The notes: generated by a model from the sequence alone, not told the origin. Shown: positions 19,746 to 29,494, numbered from the stretch's first letter. The stretch: DNA of 64,000 nt from a bacterium (GCA_905221505.1 CAJNDL010000003.1:8142-72141); one strand, 5' to 3'. Program-made: numbers and translations.

Positions 19746-20223
19746 AGGCTGTCAAAATTTCTTCTTGTAAACCGAACATCTCCGCTTCTTCTTCTGGAGT
19801 GTAGTGATCATAGCCGTTGATATGTAAAAAGCCATGTACTGCCAAAAAGCCCATCTCACGCTCAAAGCTGTGGCCATATTCCTCAGCCTGCTCATGAGCC
19901 TTATCAATAGAGATGAACAATTCCCCAATATAGGCATCAAACTCAGACATCATCTCTGCTAATTCCGGATTTTCAAGCAAGTCCTCTTCGTCAAAGGCAA
20001 TTTCCAACTCTGGTTTATACTCAAGGCTGATGACGTCTGTCGGACGGTCCGTGTCACGGTACTCCAGATTGAGTTCATGACTACGCTCATTGGTCACAAA
20101 AGTGACTGCCATCTCCTTGTCTTCTTTGCCTAATTTTTGAGCTGCAAATTCCAAAATTTCTTGGGTTTGTTGCAACATTTCTTTTGAAACTTGACCAGTT
20201 TCATCTACCATTTCAATATACAT
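19726..20223 (-). CDS. ybeY: Endoribonuclease YbeY
   Basis: Metal-dependent RNase for 16S rRNA maturation and ribosome quality control. 165 residues. The zinc motif [11 protein letters not shown] (HxxxHxxxxxH) lies near residue 130-140, preceded by [20 protein letters not shown]. First gene of a ybeY-dgkA-era-mutM-coaE-pmrA operon; ybeY and era act in the same rRNA pathway. Its promoter is divergent from that of pavA. Confidence 0.95.
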   Translation of the reverse strand: MYIEMVDETGQVSKEMLQQTQEILEFAAQKLGKEDKEMAVTFVTNERSHELNLEYRDTDRPTDVISLEYKPELEIAFDEEDLLENPELAEMMSEFDAYIGELFISIDKAHEQAEEYGHSFEREMGFLAVHGFLHINGYDHYTPEEEAEMFGLQEEILTAYGLTRQ

Positions 20224-20252
20224 GTGCTTCTCGTTTCTCTTTACTTGGCTTT

Positions 20253-20261
20253 ATTATACCA
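20253..20261 (-). promoter_or_regulatory. Extended -10 promoter of ybeY operon
   Basis: Minus-strand TGGTATAAT, with TATAAT at 20253-20258. The -35 region is weak. Back to back with the plus-strand pavA promoter. Confidence 0.6.
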
Positions 20262-20288
20262 CATTTCCATGATTTTATTCTACCTTTT

Positions 20289-20297
20289 TGATATAAT
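20289..20297 (+). promoter_or_regulatory. Extended -10 promoter of pavA
   Basis: TGATATAAT with TATAAT at 20292-20297, 31 bases before the pavA ATG and its AAGGAGAG ribosome site. Confidence 0.6.
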
Positions 20298-20327
20298 ACT
20301 ATGGAATACAATCACAAGGAGAGAACG

Positions 20328-21983
20328 ATGTCATTTGACGGATTTTTTTTACACCACATGGTTGAGGAATTGCAAAAAGAGTTAGTGAACGGTCGCATTC
20401 AGAAAATCAATCAGCCTTTTGAACAAGAGTTGGTCTTGCAAATCCGTAGCAATCGCCAAAGCCATCGCCTGCTCCTTTCTGCCCATCCAGTTTTTGGACG
20501 CATTCAGCTGACCCAAACGACTTTTGAAAATCCAGCCCAACCCTCTACCTTTATCATGGTTTTGAGAAAGTATTTGCAGGGAGCCCTGATTGAGTCGATT
20601 GAGCAAGTGGAAAATGACCGTATTGTGGAAATCACGGTTTCCAATAAAAACGAGATCGGAGACCATATCCAGGCTACCTTGATTATCGAAATCATGGGTA
20701 AACACAGTAACATTCTACTGGTTGATAAAAGTAGTCATAAAATCCTCGAAGTTATTAAACACGTCGGCTTTTCACAAAATAGCTACCGCACCTTGCTTCC
20801 TGGATCAACCTATATCGCTCCGCCAAGTACCGAATCTCTCAATCCTTTCACGATCAAGGACGAGAAACTCTTTGAAATCCTGCAAACACAGGAAACGACA
20901 GCTAAACATCTTCAAAATCTCTTTCAAGGTCTGGGACGCGATACGGCAAATGAATTGGAAAACATTCTGATTAGTGATAAACTGTCCACTTTCCGTAGCT
21001 TTTTCAGTCAAGAAACCAAGCCATGCTTGACAGAGACTTCTTTCAGTCCAATTCCTTTTGCAAATCAAGTAGGAGAGCCTTTTACTAGCCTTTCTGACTT
21101 GCTGGACACCTACTATAAGGACAAGGCTGAACGGGACCGCGTCAAACAGCAAGCTAGTGAACTCATTCGTCGTGTTGAAAATGAACTTCAAAAAAATCGA
21201 CATAAGCTTAAAAAACAAGAAAAAGAGTTACTAGCGACAGACAATGCTGAGGAATTTCGCCAAAAAGGCGAATTGCTGACAACCTTCCTCCACCAAGTGC
21301 CTAACGACCAAGACCAGGTTATCCTAGACAACTACTACACCAACCAACCTATCTCAATTGCGCTTGATAAGGCCTTGACTCCCAACCAGAATGCCCAACG
21401 CTACTTTAAACGTTACCAGAAACTCAAAGAAGCTGTCAAATACTTGACTGATTTGATTGAAGAAACCAAGGCAACCATTCTCTATCTGGAAAGTGTAGAA
21501 ACGGTCCTCAACCAAGCCGGACTGGAAGAAATCGCTGAAATCCGTGAAGAATTGATTCAAACCGGCTTTATCCGCAGAAGACAGCGAGAAAAAATCCAGA
21601 AACGCAAAAAACCAGAACAGTATCTTGCCAGTGATGGCAAAACCATCATCTATGTCGGACGAAACAACCTGCAAAATGAGGAGCTAACCTTTAAAATGGC
21701 CCGCAAGGAGGAACTTTGGTTCCATGCAAAGAACATTCCTGGAAGCCATGTTGTCATCTCTGGCAATCTTGACCCATCTGATGAAGTCAAGACAGACGCA
21801 GCAGAGCTGGCCGCCTACTTCTCTCAAGGTCGCCTGTCAAATCTTGTTCAGGTAGATATGATTGAAGTCAAAAAACTCAACAAACCAACTGGTGGAAAAC
21901 CCGGCTTTGTCACCTACACAGGACAAAAGACCCTCCGTGTCACACCAGATCCAGAAAAAATCGCATCTATGAAAAAATCCTGA
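20328..21983 (+). CDS. pavA: Fibronectin-binding protein PavA / RqcH-like NFACT protein
   Basis: 551 residues from MSFDGFFLHHMVEEL; AAGGAGAGAACG precedes this ATG. It has an NFACT-N domain (residues 1-240), a central coiled coil (about 270-430, rich in K/E: RRVENELQKNRHKLKKQEKE), and the NFACT-R domain at the C-terminus (NEELTFKMARKEELWFHAKN, then IPGSHVVI). Pneumococcal PavA binds fibronectin and is needed for virulence, while the RqcH/Rqc2 family adds C-terminal alanine tails to stalled nascent chains on 50S subunits. It has no signal peptide, which favours the ribosomal role as ancestral. Upstream in-frame ATG at 20301 is not used in the family. Confidence 0.94.
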   Translation: MSFDGFFLHHMVEELQKELVNGRIQKINQPFEQELVLQIRSNRQSHRLLLSAHPVFGRIQLTQTTFENPAQPSTFIMVLRKYLQGALIESIEQVENDRIVEITVSNKNEIGDHIQATLIIEIMGKHSNILLVDKSSHKILEVIKHVGFSQNSYRTLLPGSTYIAPPSTESLNPFTIKDEKLFEILQTQETTAKHLQNLFQGLGRDTANELENILISDKLSTFRSFFSQETKPCLTETSFSPIPFANQVGEPFTSLSDLLDTYYKDKAERDRVKQQASELIRRVENELQKNRHKLKKQEKELLATDNAEEFRQKGELLTTFLHQVPNDQDQVILDNYYTNQPISIALDKALTPNQNAQRYFKRYQKLKEAVKYLTDLIEETKATILYLESVETVLNQAGLEEIAEIREELIQTGFIRRRQREKIQKRKKPEQYLASDGKTIIYVGRNNLQNEELTFKMARKEELWFHAKNIPGSHVVISGNLDPSDEVKTDAAELAAYFSQGRLSNLVQVDMIEVKKLNKPTGGKPGFVTYTGQKTLRVTPDPEKIASMKKS

Positions 21984-22006
21984 TTCGACTTGAAATCAGG
22001 ATTTTT
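21972..22006. terminator. Bidirectional terminator between pavA and lytB
   Basis: Hairpin AAATCCTGATT / AATCAGGATTT with A tract before and T tract after; the pavA stop TGA lies in the left arm. It can end both the plus-strand pavA and minus-strand lytB transcripts. Confidence 0.8.
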
Positions 22007-22010
22007 AGCT

Positions 22011-22033
22011 TATACTCTTCGAAAATCAAATCC
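22011..22033 (-). repeat. BOX-C end remnant
   Basis: TATACTCTTCGAAAATCAAAT matches the terminal part of the BOX at 43548-43570 in reverse orientation. Only this end is left, so it is a relic. Confidence 0.5.
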
Positions 22034-22043
22034 AATTATAGGA

Positions 22044-23756
22044 CTAATCTTTGCCACCTAGTTTCTCATTGATTTTCATCATCACACTAGCAATTTTCTC
22101 GCCCCAATAAGGGTCTGAGGCATATTCCACATTCATACCAGTTGCCTTGTTTCCAAGGAAAGTTCTACCCCTATCGATATAATTTTCCTTAATCCACTTG
22201 GTTGCACCTAAAATTCCCTTATCCACATCATCAAATGTCTTGGCAGAAAGGTAAGGGGTCGTATCATAGGCTGTAATTCCAAAGAAATTATTCTTATCTT
22301 TGGCAATCTTACTTCGTCCCCAATCACTTTCTAAGGCACTATGGGCAAGGAGATAGAGAGCATTGATATGGTAATGTTCTTCGGCTTCCTTAAAGGTAGC
22401 GCCCTTGTTCTCCAAGAGGCTATTGTTAATGTTTAGCAGACTAAATACCTTATCCAAGTCTTCAGCACTGTAGTTTGTAGCCTCTGTTAAATCTTTGAAA
22501 AGGAAGGGATTTTCAAGCTTAAAACCATCAAAATGCAGGCCATCTGCCGAATAATATTTCTTGCCTACTTCCATATCAGGAAGATGAGAAGCTACTGGAA
22601 TACTAGCATTCTGAGCCACATAGTGATAAAAACGGTGGCCATCACTTTCATAATAAGGGATAAAATCCTTACTAGCATCTAGTGCTTGTAAATCTTCTGT
22701 TTTCATATAGCCTGACAAACCAGAAATAGTAATAGCCAGGCGTTTGTCATCACTCTTTCTGTCCTTATCAAGCCAGACGACACTACCTTGCGATATATAG
22801 GATAGCTTTTCACCATCTGCATTATAAACATTTGCTGTGACAGGTACTACTTGATAGTAAGCAGCATTTTCATTTGTAGCTTTTTCTACAAGCCATTTAC
22901 CGTCTCTTCCAAGCTGATAACCATCTACTGTCTCATTTTTCGCCATGTAGCCACCAGATTTGAAGTAGTACCAGGCTTGACTTTTAGCATCGTATAGCCA
23001 TTCTTTCTCAGCCATTTTACCATCAGATTTGAGGTAAAACCATGACTCTTTATCCCAAATCCATTCATTGGCTGCCATATAGCCACCGGATTTTAGATAA
23101 TAATAGCGACCATTATCAAAAATCCATTCTTTATCAGCATGATTCCCATTTTCTTTAATGTAAAACCAAGATTGGTATTGTTTGTCAAAAAGCCAACCTT
23201 GCTGTACTTTGGCACCACTAGCATTCACATAAGCCTGGTCAATCCACTGACTTGTCAGTAAATAACCACCAGATTTGAAATAATAGTCCTTCCCTTTGAT
23301 TTGGAGCCATTCTTTCTCTGCGTGCTGTCCATCTGCTTTGATATAAAACCAAGCATCGTATCGAGAATCATATACCCAATCTTCTATTACCTTGGCACCT
23401 GTAGCACCAACATAGGAAGTTCCTAGCCAAGCATTTCTTTTCATCTTTCCATTTTGGTCAAGATAATAGAAGGCTCCCTTGTCTTCTACCCATTCTGATT
23501 TTGCCATATAGCCACCAGATTTTAGATAAAAATAGTCGTCACCTTGTTTTAGCCATTCATTTTCAGCATAGTTGGCATCTGCTTTGATATAAAACCAAGA
23601 TTGATAATGAGCATCAAAAACCCACTCATTAGCTGCTTGACTGCCGTCTGCTTTCAGGTATTGTTTTCCTTGCCAAGTACCATCACTGGCCATTGCACTC
23701 TCTGGTCTGACTAAGAAAAATAGCAGGGCTAAAAAAATAAATCTTACTTTCTTCAT
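22044..23756 (-). CDS. lytB: Choline-binding endo-beta-N-acetylglucosaminidase LytB
   Basis: Secreted peptidoglycan hydrolase that separates daughter cells at the poles. About 570 residues from MKKVRFIFLALLFFLVRP with signal peptide ending near SAMA. Roughly a dozen choline-binding repeats (W-F/Y-Y-L/I-K-x-G patterns such as YYLKSGGYMA and SWFYIKADG) fill residues 25-290, followed by an SH3b-like domain and a C-terminal GH73 glucosaminidase domain with catalytic Glu near 476 (HSALESDWGRS). Repeats first, catalysis last is the LytB arrangement. The number of repeats is lower than I recall for pneumococcal TIGR4. An upstream ATG at 23813 has no support. Confidence 0.93.
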   Translation of the reverse strand: MKKVRFIFLALLFFLVRPESAMASDGTWQGKQYLKADGSQAANEWVFDAHYQSWFYIKADANYAENEWLKQGDDYFYLKSGGYMAKSEWVEDKGAFYYLDQNGKMKRNAWLGTSYVGATGAKVIEDWVYDSRYDAWFYIKADGQHAEKEWLQIKGKDYYFKSGGYLLTSQWIDQAYVNASGAKVQQGWLFDKQYQSWFYIKENGNHADKEWIFDNGRYYYLKSGGYMAANEWIWDKESWFYLKSDGKMAEKEWLYDAKSQAWYYFKSGGYMAKNETVDGYQLGRDGKWLVEKATNENAAYYQVVPVTANVYNADGEKLSYISQGSVVWLDKDRKSDDKRLAITISGLSGYMKTEDLQALDASKDFIPYYESDGHRFYHYVAQNASIPVASHLPDMEVGKKYYSADGLHFDGFKLENPFLFKDLTEATNYSAEDLDKVFSLLNINNSLLENKGATFKEAEEHYHINALYLLAHSALESDWGRSKIAKDKNNFFGITAYDTTPYLSAKTFDDVDKGILGATKWIKENYIDRGRTFLGNKATGMNVEYASDPYWGEKIASVMMKINEKLGGKD

Positions 23757-23786
23757 TAACCTTCTTCCTCTGTTCTTATTTATTTT

Positions 23787-23795
23787 ATTGTACCA
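23787..23795 (-). promoter_or_regulatory. Extended -10 promoter of lytB
   Basis: Minus-strand TGGTACAAT (TACAAT 23787-23792), about 30 bases before the lytB start; -35 is not clear. Confidence 0.45.
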
Positions 23796-23854
23796 AAATT
23801 CTCTTAAATTCATATTACAAACTAATAAAAAATCAAGAACAGATTGATTGCACC

Positions 23855-25604
<1,750 letters not shown>

Positions 25605-25642
25605 GACTTTTCCTCCTTAAATTTTAAGGGGCTCAGATAAAG

Positions 25643-25765
25643 AAAAAACCTTGCGATTGCAAGGCCTCAGTTAAAATCGTACAAAACAAGAGAGCACACT
25701 CAAATAGTCTCCTCTAGAAAATTGTACTATTCTTTTATCTGACACCTTGTGAGTCTCTCTGGACT
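25643..25765 (-). promoter_or_regulatory. PyrR-dependent attenuator of pyrK-pyrDb
   Basis: On the minus strand the PyrR RNA-binding motif AGTCCAGAGAGACT (25752-25765) is followed by the antiterminator region and by a terminator hairpin CCTTGCAATCGCAAGG with TTTTTT (25643-25664). When UMP is abundant PyrR binds the first hairpin and lets the terminator form. Confidence 0.85.
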
Positions 25766-25789
25766 CCCCTTAAAGGTTAAATTTTTATT

Positions 25790-25818
25790 AGTATACTCTT
25801 TCAGCTAAAAAAAGTCAA
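25790..25818 (-). promoter_or_regulatory. Promoter of pyrK-pyrDb, with -35 inside a terminator repeat
   Basis: Minus-strand TTGACT (25813-25818) and TATACT (25790-25795) with a 17-base spacer. The -35 lies within direct-repeat copy 1, whose hairpin and T tract also form a terminator. Confidence 0.75.
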
Positions 25819-25842
25819 GTAGAAAACGAACATTCTACTTGA
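25804..25842 (-). repeat. 39-bp direct repeat, left copy (terminator + -35)
   Basis: Identical over 39 bases to 27824-27862. On the minus strand it forms hairpin AAGTAGAA / TTCTACTT followed by GACTTTTTTT. Here it terminates the HEPN gene and supplies the pyrK -35. Confidence 0.95.
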
Positions 25843-25853
25843 TTTGTGATCGA

Positions 25854-27287
25854 TTAAACAATTTGTAAATTATCAGATTCACCAATAAACTTATCTAAGT
25901 CTCTTATAGAAGTTTGAATTTTTACTACCCTTCCATTCCACTTATCTTCAAAACTGACTATCACTTCACAGCAATTGGTGTCAAATTTAAAGTTTCCATG
26001 AGAAATAGCATTTCTAATTTTTGTACAGATAAATTCTTTATCTAAATCATGAGTTATCTGTTTCTGATCACCAAATTTTAAATAATAATCATTGGAGAAA
26101 TTAATCATATCCTGAGCATCATACACAAAGTTTGAAATATCAAATTTGCTATAATCAAGTTCGGGTAGGTCATCATCCTCTAACCTTAAGGCAAAATTGA
26201 ACATTTTTAAAATTGTAAACATGTAGCGGAAAAATATTATCGAATCTGAGTCCTCTTGCAATTCATCCAAACTTCTCGAAATATCATCTCTGCCCTCTTC
26301 TAATTTCCCTTTCGAGCAAAGAGTAAAATAATTTATAATCCTATCGTTCAATTGTCGTATATGCACGAAGAAGTTTGATATTTCCGTCTCTGGATCACAG
26401 AGGGCTTTGTAAAGATATGGTAAATGTTTCTTATCTCCTCTCTCCTTTTTGATTATATTATTAAGCACACTAATTTTTTTCGAATCTAATATCTGCTCTT
26501 CAACTTTAAAATCACTGGAGTTTAAGAAAACATCCATTTTTTGAAAACCACATTCATTATCTATATCTGATTGATAATCTAAAAACTGATTCATAGGATG
26601 AATCTGCCCAGGGATATATTTAACTGATTCATTTACAAAGGTTACTACAGTAAAAACAAGATATGGTTTATGCTTATGTTCCTTGAAAGAAAAATTACTT
26701 ATGAATGAATGTTTATATGGTACCCCTAAGACAGATTGATTTGAGTAATATCGACTAATAAATTCATGTATCACAGGCTCTAACGCAATTCCCGTGTTTT
26801 TTAGTTGTCCTCCATCTTTATTAAAAATATCATATAAACTAATTACACCTGGCTCACATAAAAAAAAGTTACCATACTGCATATGCGCGAAAGCATTGCG
26901 TAACCGTACAATCTCATCATAAATATTTCTAGGCTGTGGTTCAGTTTTAATAATAAGATGAGTAAATTCGTCCAAATCAAAGTTGTAATTTCCATTTATG
27001 AAAGTTCTGTACGTTTCATAATTTATTTCCTTTAAAGCCAATTGAAAATTATCAATGTATCTAAATTGCTTTGTTGCCTTAAAATACTCCTTCTCTAATT
27101 TATTTTTATTATATATCATTAAAGAGGCATCAAGAAAGACTCTAAACTTTGAAAATTCAACAAGAGTTAGCTCACCAAAATCCCCATTAAATATTTTTTC
27201 TTTAATTTTACCAATATCAAGTTTATCCTTGTATAGTTTCGATAGTTCTTCAATAATCTTTGCATTACTAATCAAATAGTGCGACAT
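25854..27287 (-). CDS. Putative dual-HEPN ribonuclease, candidate phage-defence (Abi-like) protein
   Basis: I do not recognise this 477-residue protein as a named family. It contains two copies of the HEPN RNase active-site signature RNxxxH: RNAFAH at residues 130-135 and RNAISH at 425-430. Each is preceded by a helical segment, as in two HEPN domains; residues 170-290 between them may be a separate domain (beta-rich pattern around YLVFTVVTFVNESVKYI). No signal peptide or membrane segment. HEPN proteins with such motifs are often tRNA/mRNA-cleaving toxins or abortive-infection effectors. ATG at 27287 has only a weak ribosome site (GTGGATA). It is downstream of a decayed HTH regulator and ends 11 bases before a terminator. 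RNase activity and defence role are inferred. Confidence 0.7.
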   Translation of the reverse strand: MSHYLISNAKIIEELSKLYKDKLDIGKIKEKIFNGDFGELTLVEFSKFRVFLDASLMIYNKNKLEKEYFKATKQFRYIDNFQLALKEINYETYRTFINGNYNFDLDEFTHLIIKTEPQPRNIYDEIVRLRNAFAHMQYGNFFLCEPGVISLYDIFNKDGGQLKNTGIALEPVIHEFISRYYSNQSVLGVPYKHSFISNFSFKEHKHKPYLVFTVVTFVNESVKYIPGQIHPMNQFLDYQSDIDNECGFQKMDVFLNSSDFKVEEQILDSKKISVLNNIIKKERGDKKHLPYLYKALCDPETEISNFFVHIRQLNDRIINYFTLCSKGKLEEGRDDISRSLDELQEDSDSIIFFRYMFTILKMFNFALRLEDDDLPELDYSKFDISNFVYDAQDMINFSNDYYLKFGDQKQITHDLDKEFICTKIRNAISHGNFKFDTNCCEVIVSFEDKWNGRVVKIQTSIRDLDKFIGESDNLQIV

Positions 27288-27359
27288 TATCCACTTTATA
27301 CCCTTCCTAATTTATCTTATATACTTATATTTTATTCCCAAAAACCTTTGTCCGCTCCT

Positions 27360-27666
27360 TTATAAACTCAATCCACTATTGTTTAAAGTTCTTTTTTCTT
27401 CTTCGGCCAATCTTTTTGAGTTCATACGGAAAAGCAATTCAATATTATCTAATTCATCTAATTTTTCTTCTAAGTTTCCAACTAAATAATCAATCGGACA
27501 TATTTAAAACCTTATGCAATCTTAACAAGATTTTATTGTGTTCACACTCCTATAAAGCGTAAACAGGTTGCGAAATACCTAGTTTTTCAGCCACTTCAAC
27601 TTGAGTAAAGATTTCCTTTTTTCTTAGTTCTTTTAAGAGTTCCAAAAATTTCATTTTTAAGCTCAT
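27360..27666 (-). pseudogene. Decayed XRE-family HTH regulator
   Basis: From ATG at 27666 the frame gives MSLKMKFLELLKELRKKEIF, then TQVEVAEKLGISQPVYAL and a TAG stop; helix-turn-helix (Cro/CI type) is clear. Past the stop the similarity goes on (YECEHNKILLRLHKVLNMS) and then shifts frame to IDYLVGNLEEKLDELDNI, ending with TAA at 27360-27362. One internal stop plus one frameshift show loss of function. The preserved pattern, HTH followed by a VGN-type linker and acidic helix, is that of small phage- or element-borne repressors. It probably once controlled the HEPN gene. Confidence 0.75.
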
Positions 27667-27674
27667 AAACACTT

Positions 27675-27743
27675 TTTCAAAAATCTATCGATAAATATAT
27701 CTGTTTTAAAAATAATAATGCTTTAGCATATAGATTTTTGAAA
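27675..27743 (-). promoter_or_regulatory. 14-bp perfect inverted repeat upstream of the decayed regulator
   Basis: TTTCAAAAATCTAT (27675-27688) and ATAGATTTTTGAAA (27730-27743) are exact inverted copies 41 bases apart. The pair lies between a promoter and the regulator start, so it may be an operator pair. Confidence 0.45.
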
Positions 27744-27811
27744 ATTAAATAGAAAGTGCATCTAACAACCAGAGTATTGGCTGTCAGAACTACACTAAAC
27801 TGCGTACCTTC

Positions 27812-27839
27812 ATTATAAATGTTTGCTAAAAAAAGTCAA
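27812..27839 (-). promoter_or_regulatory. Promoter into the HEPN insertion
   Basis: Minus-strand TTGACT (27834-27839) and TATAAT (27812-27817) with a 16-base spacer. The -35 lies within direct-repeat copy 2, the terminator of gloA. Confidence 0.65.
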
Positions 27840-27862
27840 GTAGAAAACGAACATTCTACTTG
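27824..27862 (-). repeat. 39-bp direct repeat, right copy (gloA terminator + -35)
   Basis: Exact copy of 25804-25842. It starts 11 bases after the gloA stop and forms its terminator hairpin. Confidence 0.95.
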
Positions 27863-27873
27863 ACTTCACGAGA

Positions 27874-28254
27874 TTATTTTTCACGAATGACTTCAACCTT
27901 GTAGCCATCAGGGTCTTTGACAAAGTAATAGTTAGGTGCAGTTCCTGGTAAGCCATTTGGTGCAGTCACTTCATAACCTTTTGCACTGTGCTCTTGATGA
28001 AGAGCTTCAAGATCAGGTGTACTGAGGGCGATATGGGCAAACCCATCTCCAACCACATAAGGACCGTGATCGTAGTTATAAGTCAACTCCAACTCATAGT
28101 CGTCACCTTCAAGTCCTAGATAGACAATCGTGAAGGCATGGTCTGGAAAATCTCTGCGACGCAATTCTTTAAAACCAAAAGCATCTTGATAAAATGCGAT
28201 TGATTTTTCAAGATTTTCTACTCGCAAGCAAGTATGTAGCATTTTTGAAGCCAT
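27874..28254 (-). CDS. gloA: Glyoxalase I / lactoylglutathione lyase family protein
   Basis: Vicinal-oxygen-chelate fold enzyme of 126 residues from MASKMLHTCLRVENLEKS. It shows the two beta-alpha-beta modules and metal-ligand positions: His in MLHTCLRV, Glu in YELELTYNY, His in GFAHIALS and Glu in YKVEVIRE. This is consistent with methylglyoxal detoxification, although streptococci lack or vary in glutathione. The longer ORF start (28275) contains the ribosome site AAAGGAGAAAAAT of the chosen ATG, so it is rejected. Confidence 0.9.
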   Translation of the reverse strand: MASKMLHTCLRVENLEKSIAFYQDAFGFKELRRRDFPDHAFTIVYLGLEGDDYELELTYNYDHGPYVVGDGFAHIALSTPDLEALHQEHSAKGYEVTAPNGLPGTAPNYYFVKDPDGYKVEVIREK

Positions 28255-28312
28255 ATTTTTCTCCTTTATTTTCAAAAAGACTGGGACAATCCTGTTCCAG
28301 TCTCATCTGTTA

Positions 28313-28672
28313 TTATTTACCAAGTTTTGCTTTCGCTGCATCTGCAAGAGCTGTGAATGCTGCTGCATCGTTAACAGCCAAGTCAGCAAGCATTTTACGG
28401 TTAACTTCGATCTCAGCCAATTTCAAACCATGCATCAATTGTGAGTATGAAAGTCCGTTCATACGAGCTGCCGCGTTGATACGAGTGATCCACAATTTGC
28501 GGAAGTCACGTTTTTTCTGACGACGGTCACGGTATGCATAGTAGTAAGAGTTCATTACTTGTTCTTTTGCAGTACGGAACAAGATGTGTTTAGCTCCATA
28601 GTAACCTTTTGCTAATTTAAGAATACGTTTACGACGTTTGCGTGATACAACGCCACCTTTAACACGTGCCAT
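28313..28672 (-). CDS. rplT: 50S ribosomal protein bL20
   Basis: 119 residues, standard length; begins [18 protein letters not shown] and contains [19 protein letters not shown] and the C-terminal globular part [19 protein letters not shown]. Third gene of infC-rpmI-rplT. In firmicutes L20 represses this operon by binding its leader. Confidence 0.98.
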   Translation of the reverse strand: MARVKGGVVSRKRRKRILKLAKGYYGAKHILFRTAKEQVMNSYYYAYRDRRQKKRDFRKLWITRINAAARMNGLSYSQLMHGLKLAEIEVNRKMLADLAVNDAAAFTALADAAKAKLGK

Positions 28673-28723
28673 GTTTTATTTCCTCCAAATATTTCCTAGA
28701 ATTGTTTACTTACAGTCAAGCTA

Positions 28724-28924
28724 TTATTTCAAGCGAGTAAGCATTGCTTTGATACGTTTGTAATCTCCTGAATGCACCATAGATGCTTTACGAAGATGAC
28801 GACGTTGTTTCTTAGTTTTTCCGTGGAAACGGTGAGAAGTGTAAGCACGGAAACGTTTAAGTCCACCAGAACCTGTACGTTTGAAACGTTTAGCTGATGC
28901 GCGGTGTGTTTTTTGTTTTGGCAT
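28724..28924 (-). CDS. rpmI: 50S ribosomal protein bL35
   Basis: 66 residues, [20 protein letters not shown], highly basic, standard length. ATG at 28924 follows AAAGGAGAAAAAATC. Middle gene of infC-rpmI-rplT. Confidence 0.98.
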   Translation of the reverse strand: MPKQKTHRASAKRFKRTGSGGLKRFRAYTSHRFHGKTKKQRRHLRKASMVHSGDYKRIKAMLTRLK

Positions 28925-28956
28925 GATTTTTTCTCCTTTATTTAACTTTCTGACAA

Positions 28957-29478
28957 TTATTTTTTGTCAGTCGCTGGCGCCAATTGCATGAACATTTGAC
29001 GTCCATCCATTTTAGCACGTTGTTCGATGATGGCAATATCTTGAGTTGCTTCAGCAAACTCGGCTAAAACTTTTGCACCAATCTCTTTATGGGTAATCAT
29101 ACGACCCTTAAAGCGAATAGATACCTTAACTTTATTTCCTTTTTCAAGGAATTTGCGTGCATTGCGAAGTTTTGTATCAAAGTCACCCTTGTCAATAGTT
29201 GGACTTAGACGAACTTCTTTCACAGTAACAACACTTTGTTTTTTACGTTGTTCTTTTTGCTTCTTCTGGTACTCAAATTTGAACTTACCGTAGTCCATAA
29301 TTTTTGCAACAGGCGGTTTGGCTTGGGGTTGAATCAATACTAGGTCAACATTAGCGTTATCAGCCAAAGCTTGCGCTTCACTGAGTGGCTTGATGCCTAG
29401 CTGTTCTCCTTCAAGACCAATCAAGCGAACTTCACGTACACGAATCTCATCATTGATGAATAAGTCTTGCTTTGCTAT
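28957..29478 (-). CDS. infC: Translation initiation factor IF-3, probable ATA start
   Basis: IF-3 prevents subunit joining and checks the start codon. I start it at ATA (29476-29478), giving about 173 residues beginning (M)[18 protein letters not shown]. The reason is the ribosome site GAGGTGA (29484-29490), perfectly complementary to the 16S tail and ideally spaced, plus alignment with the N-terminus of firmicute IF-3 (SKDFIINEQIRAREVRL in Bacillus). The frame is open up to 29544, with TTG and ATG codons upstream that some annotations use, but they lack ribosome sites. Rare starts (AUU/AUA/AUC) are known for infC and allow autoregulation, since IF-3 rejects them. Confidence 0.93.
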
Positions 29479-29494
29479 GGTTTTCACCTCTTTT

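Larger units (their letters stand above)
25843..27823 (-). mobile_element. AT-rich insertion carrying HEPN protein and broken HTH regulator
   Basis: About 2 kb between pyrK and gloA, bounded by perfect 39-bp direct repeats. Holds one intact 477-codon gene and one decayed regulator, both AT-richer than the flanking housekeeping genes. No transposase or integrase is present. The duplication of a gloA-type terminator on both sides indicates gain of the segment rather than vertical descent of its content. The boundaries are inferred from the repeats. Confidence 0.65.
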
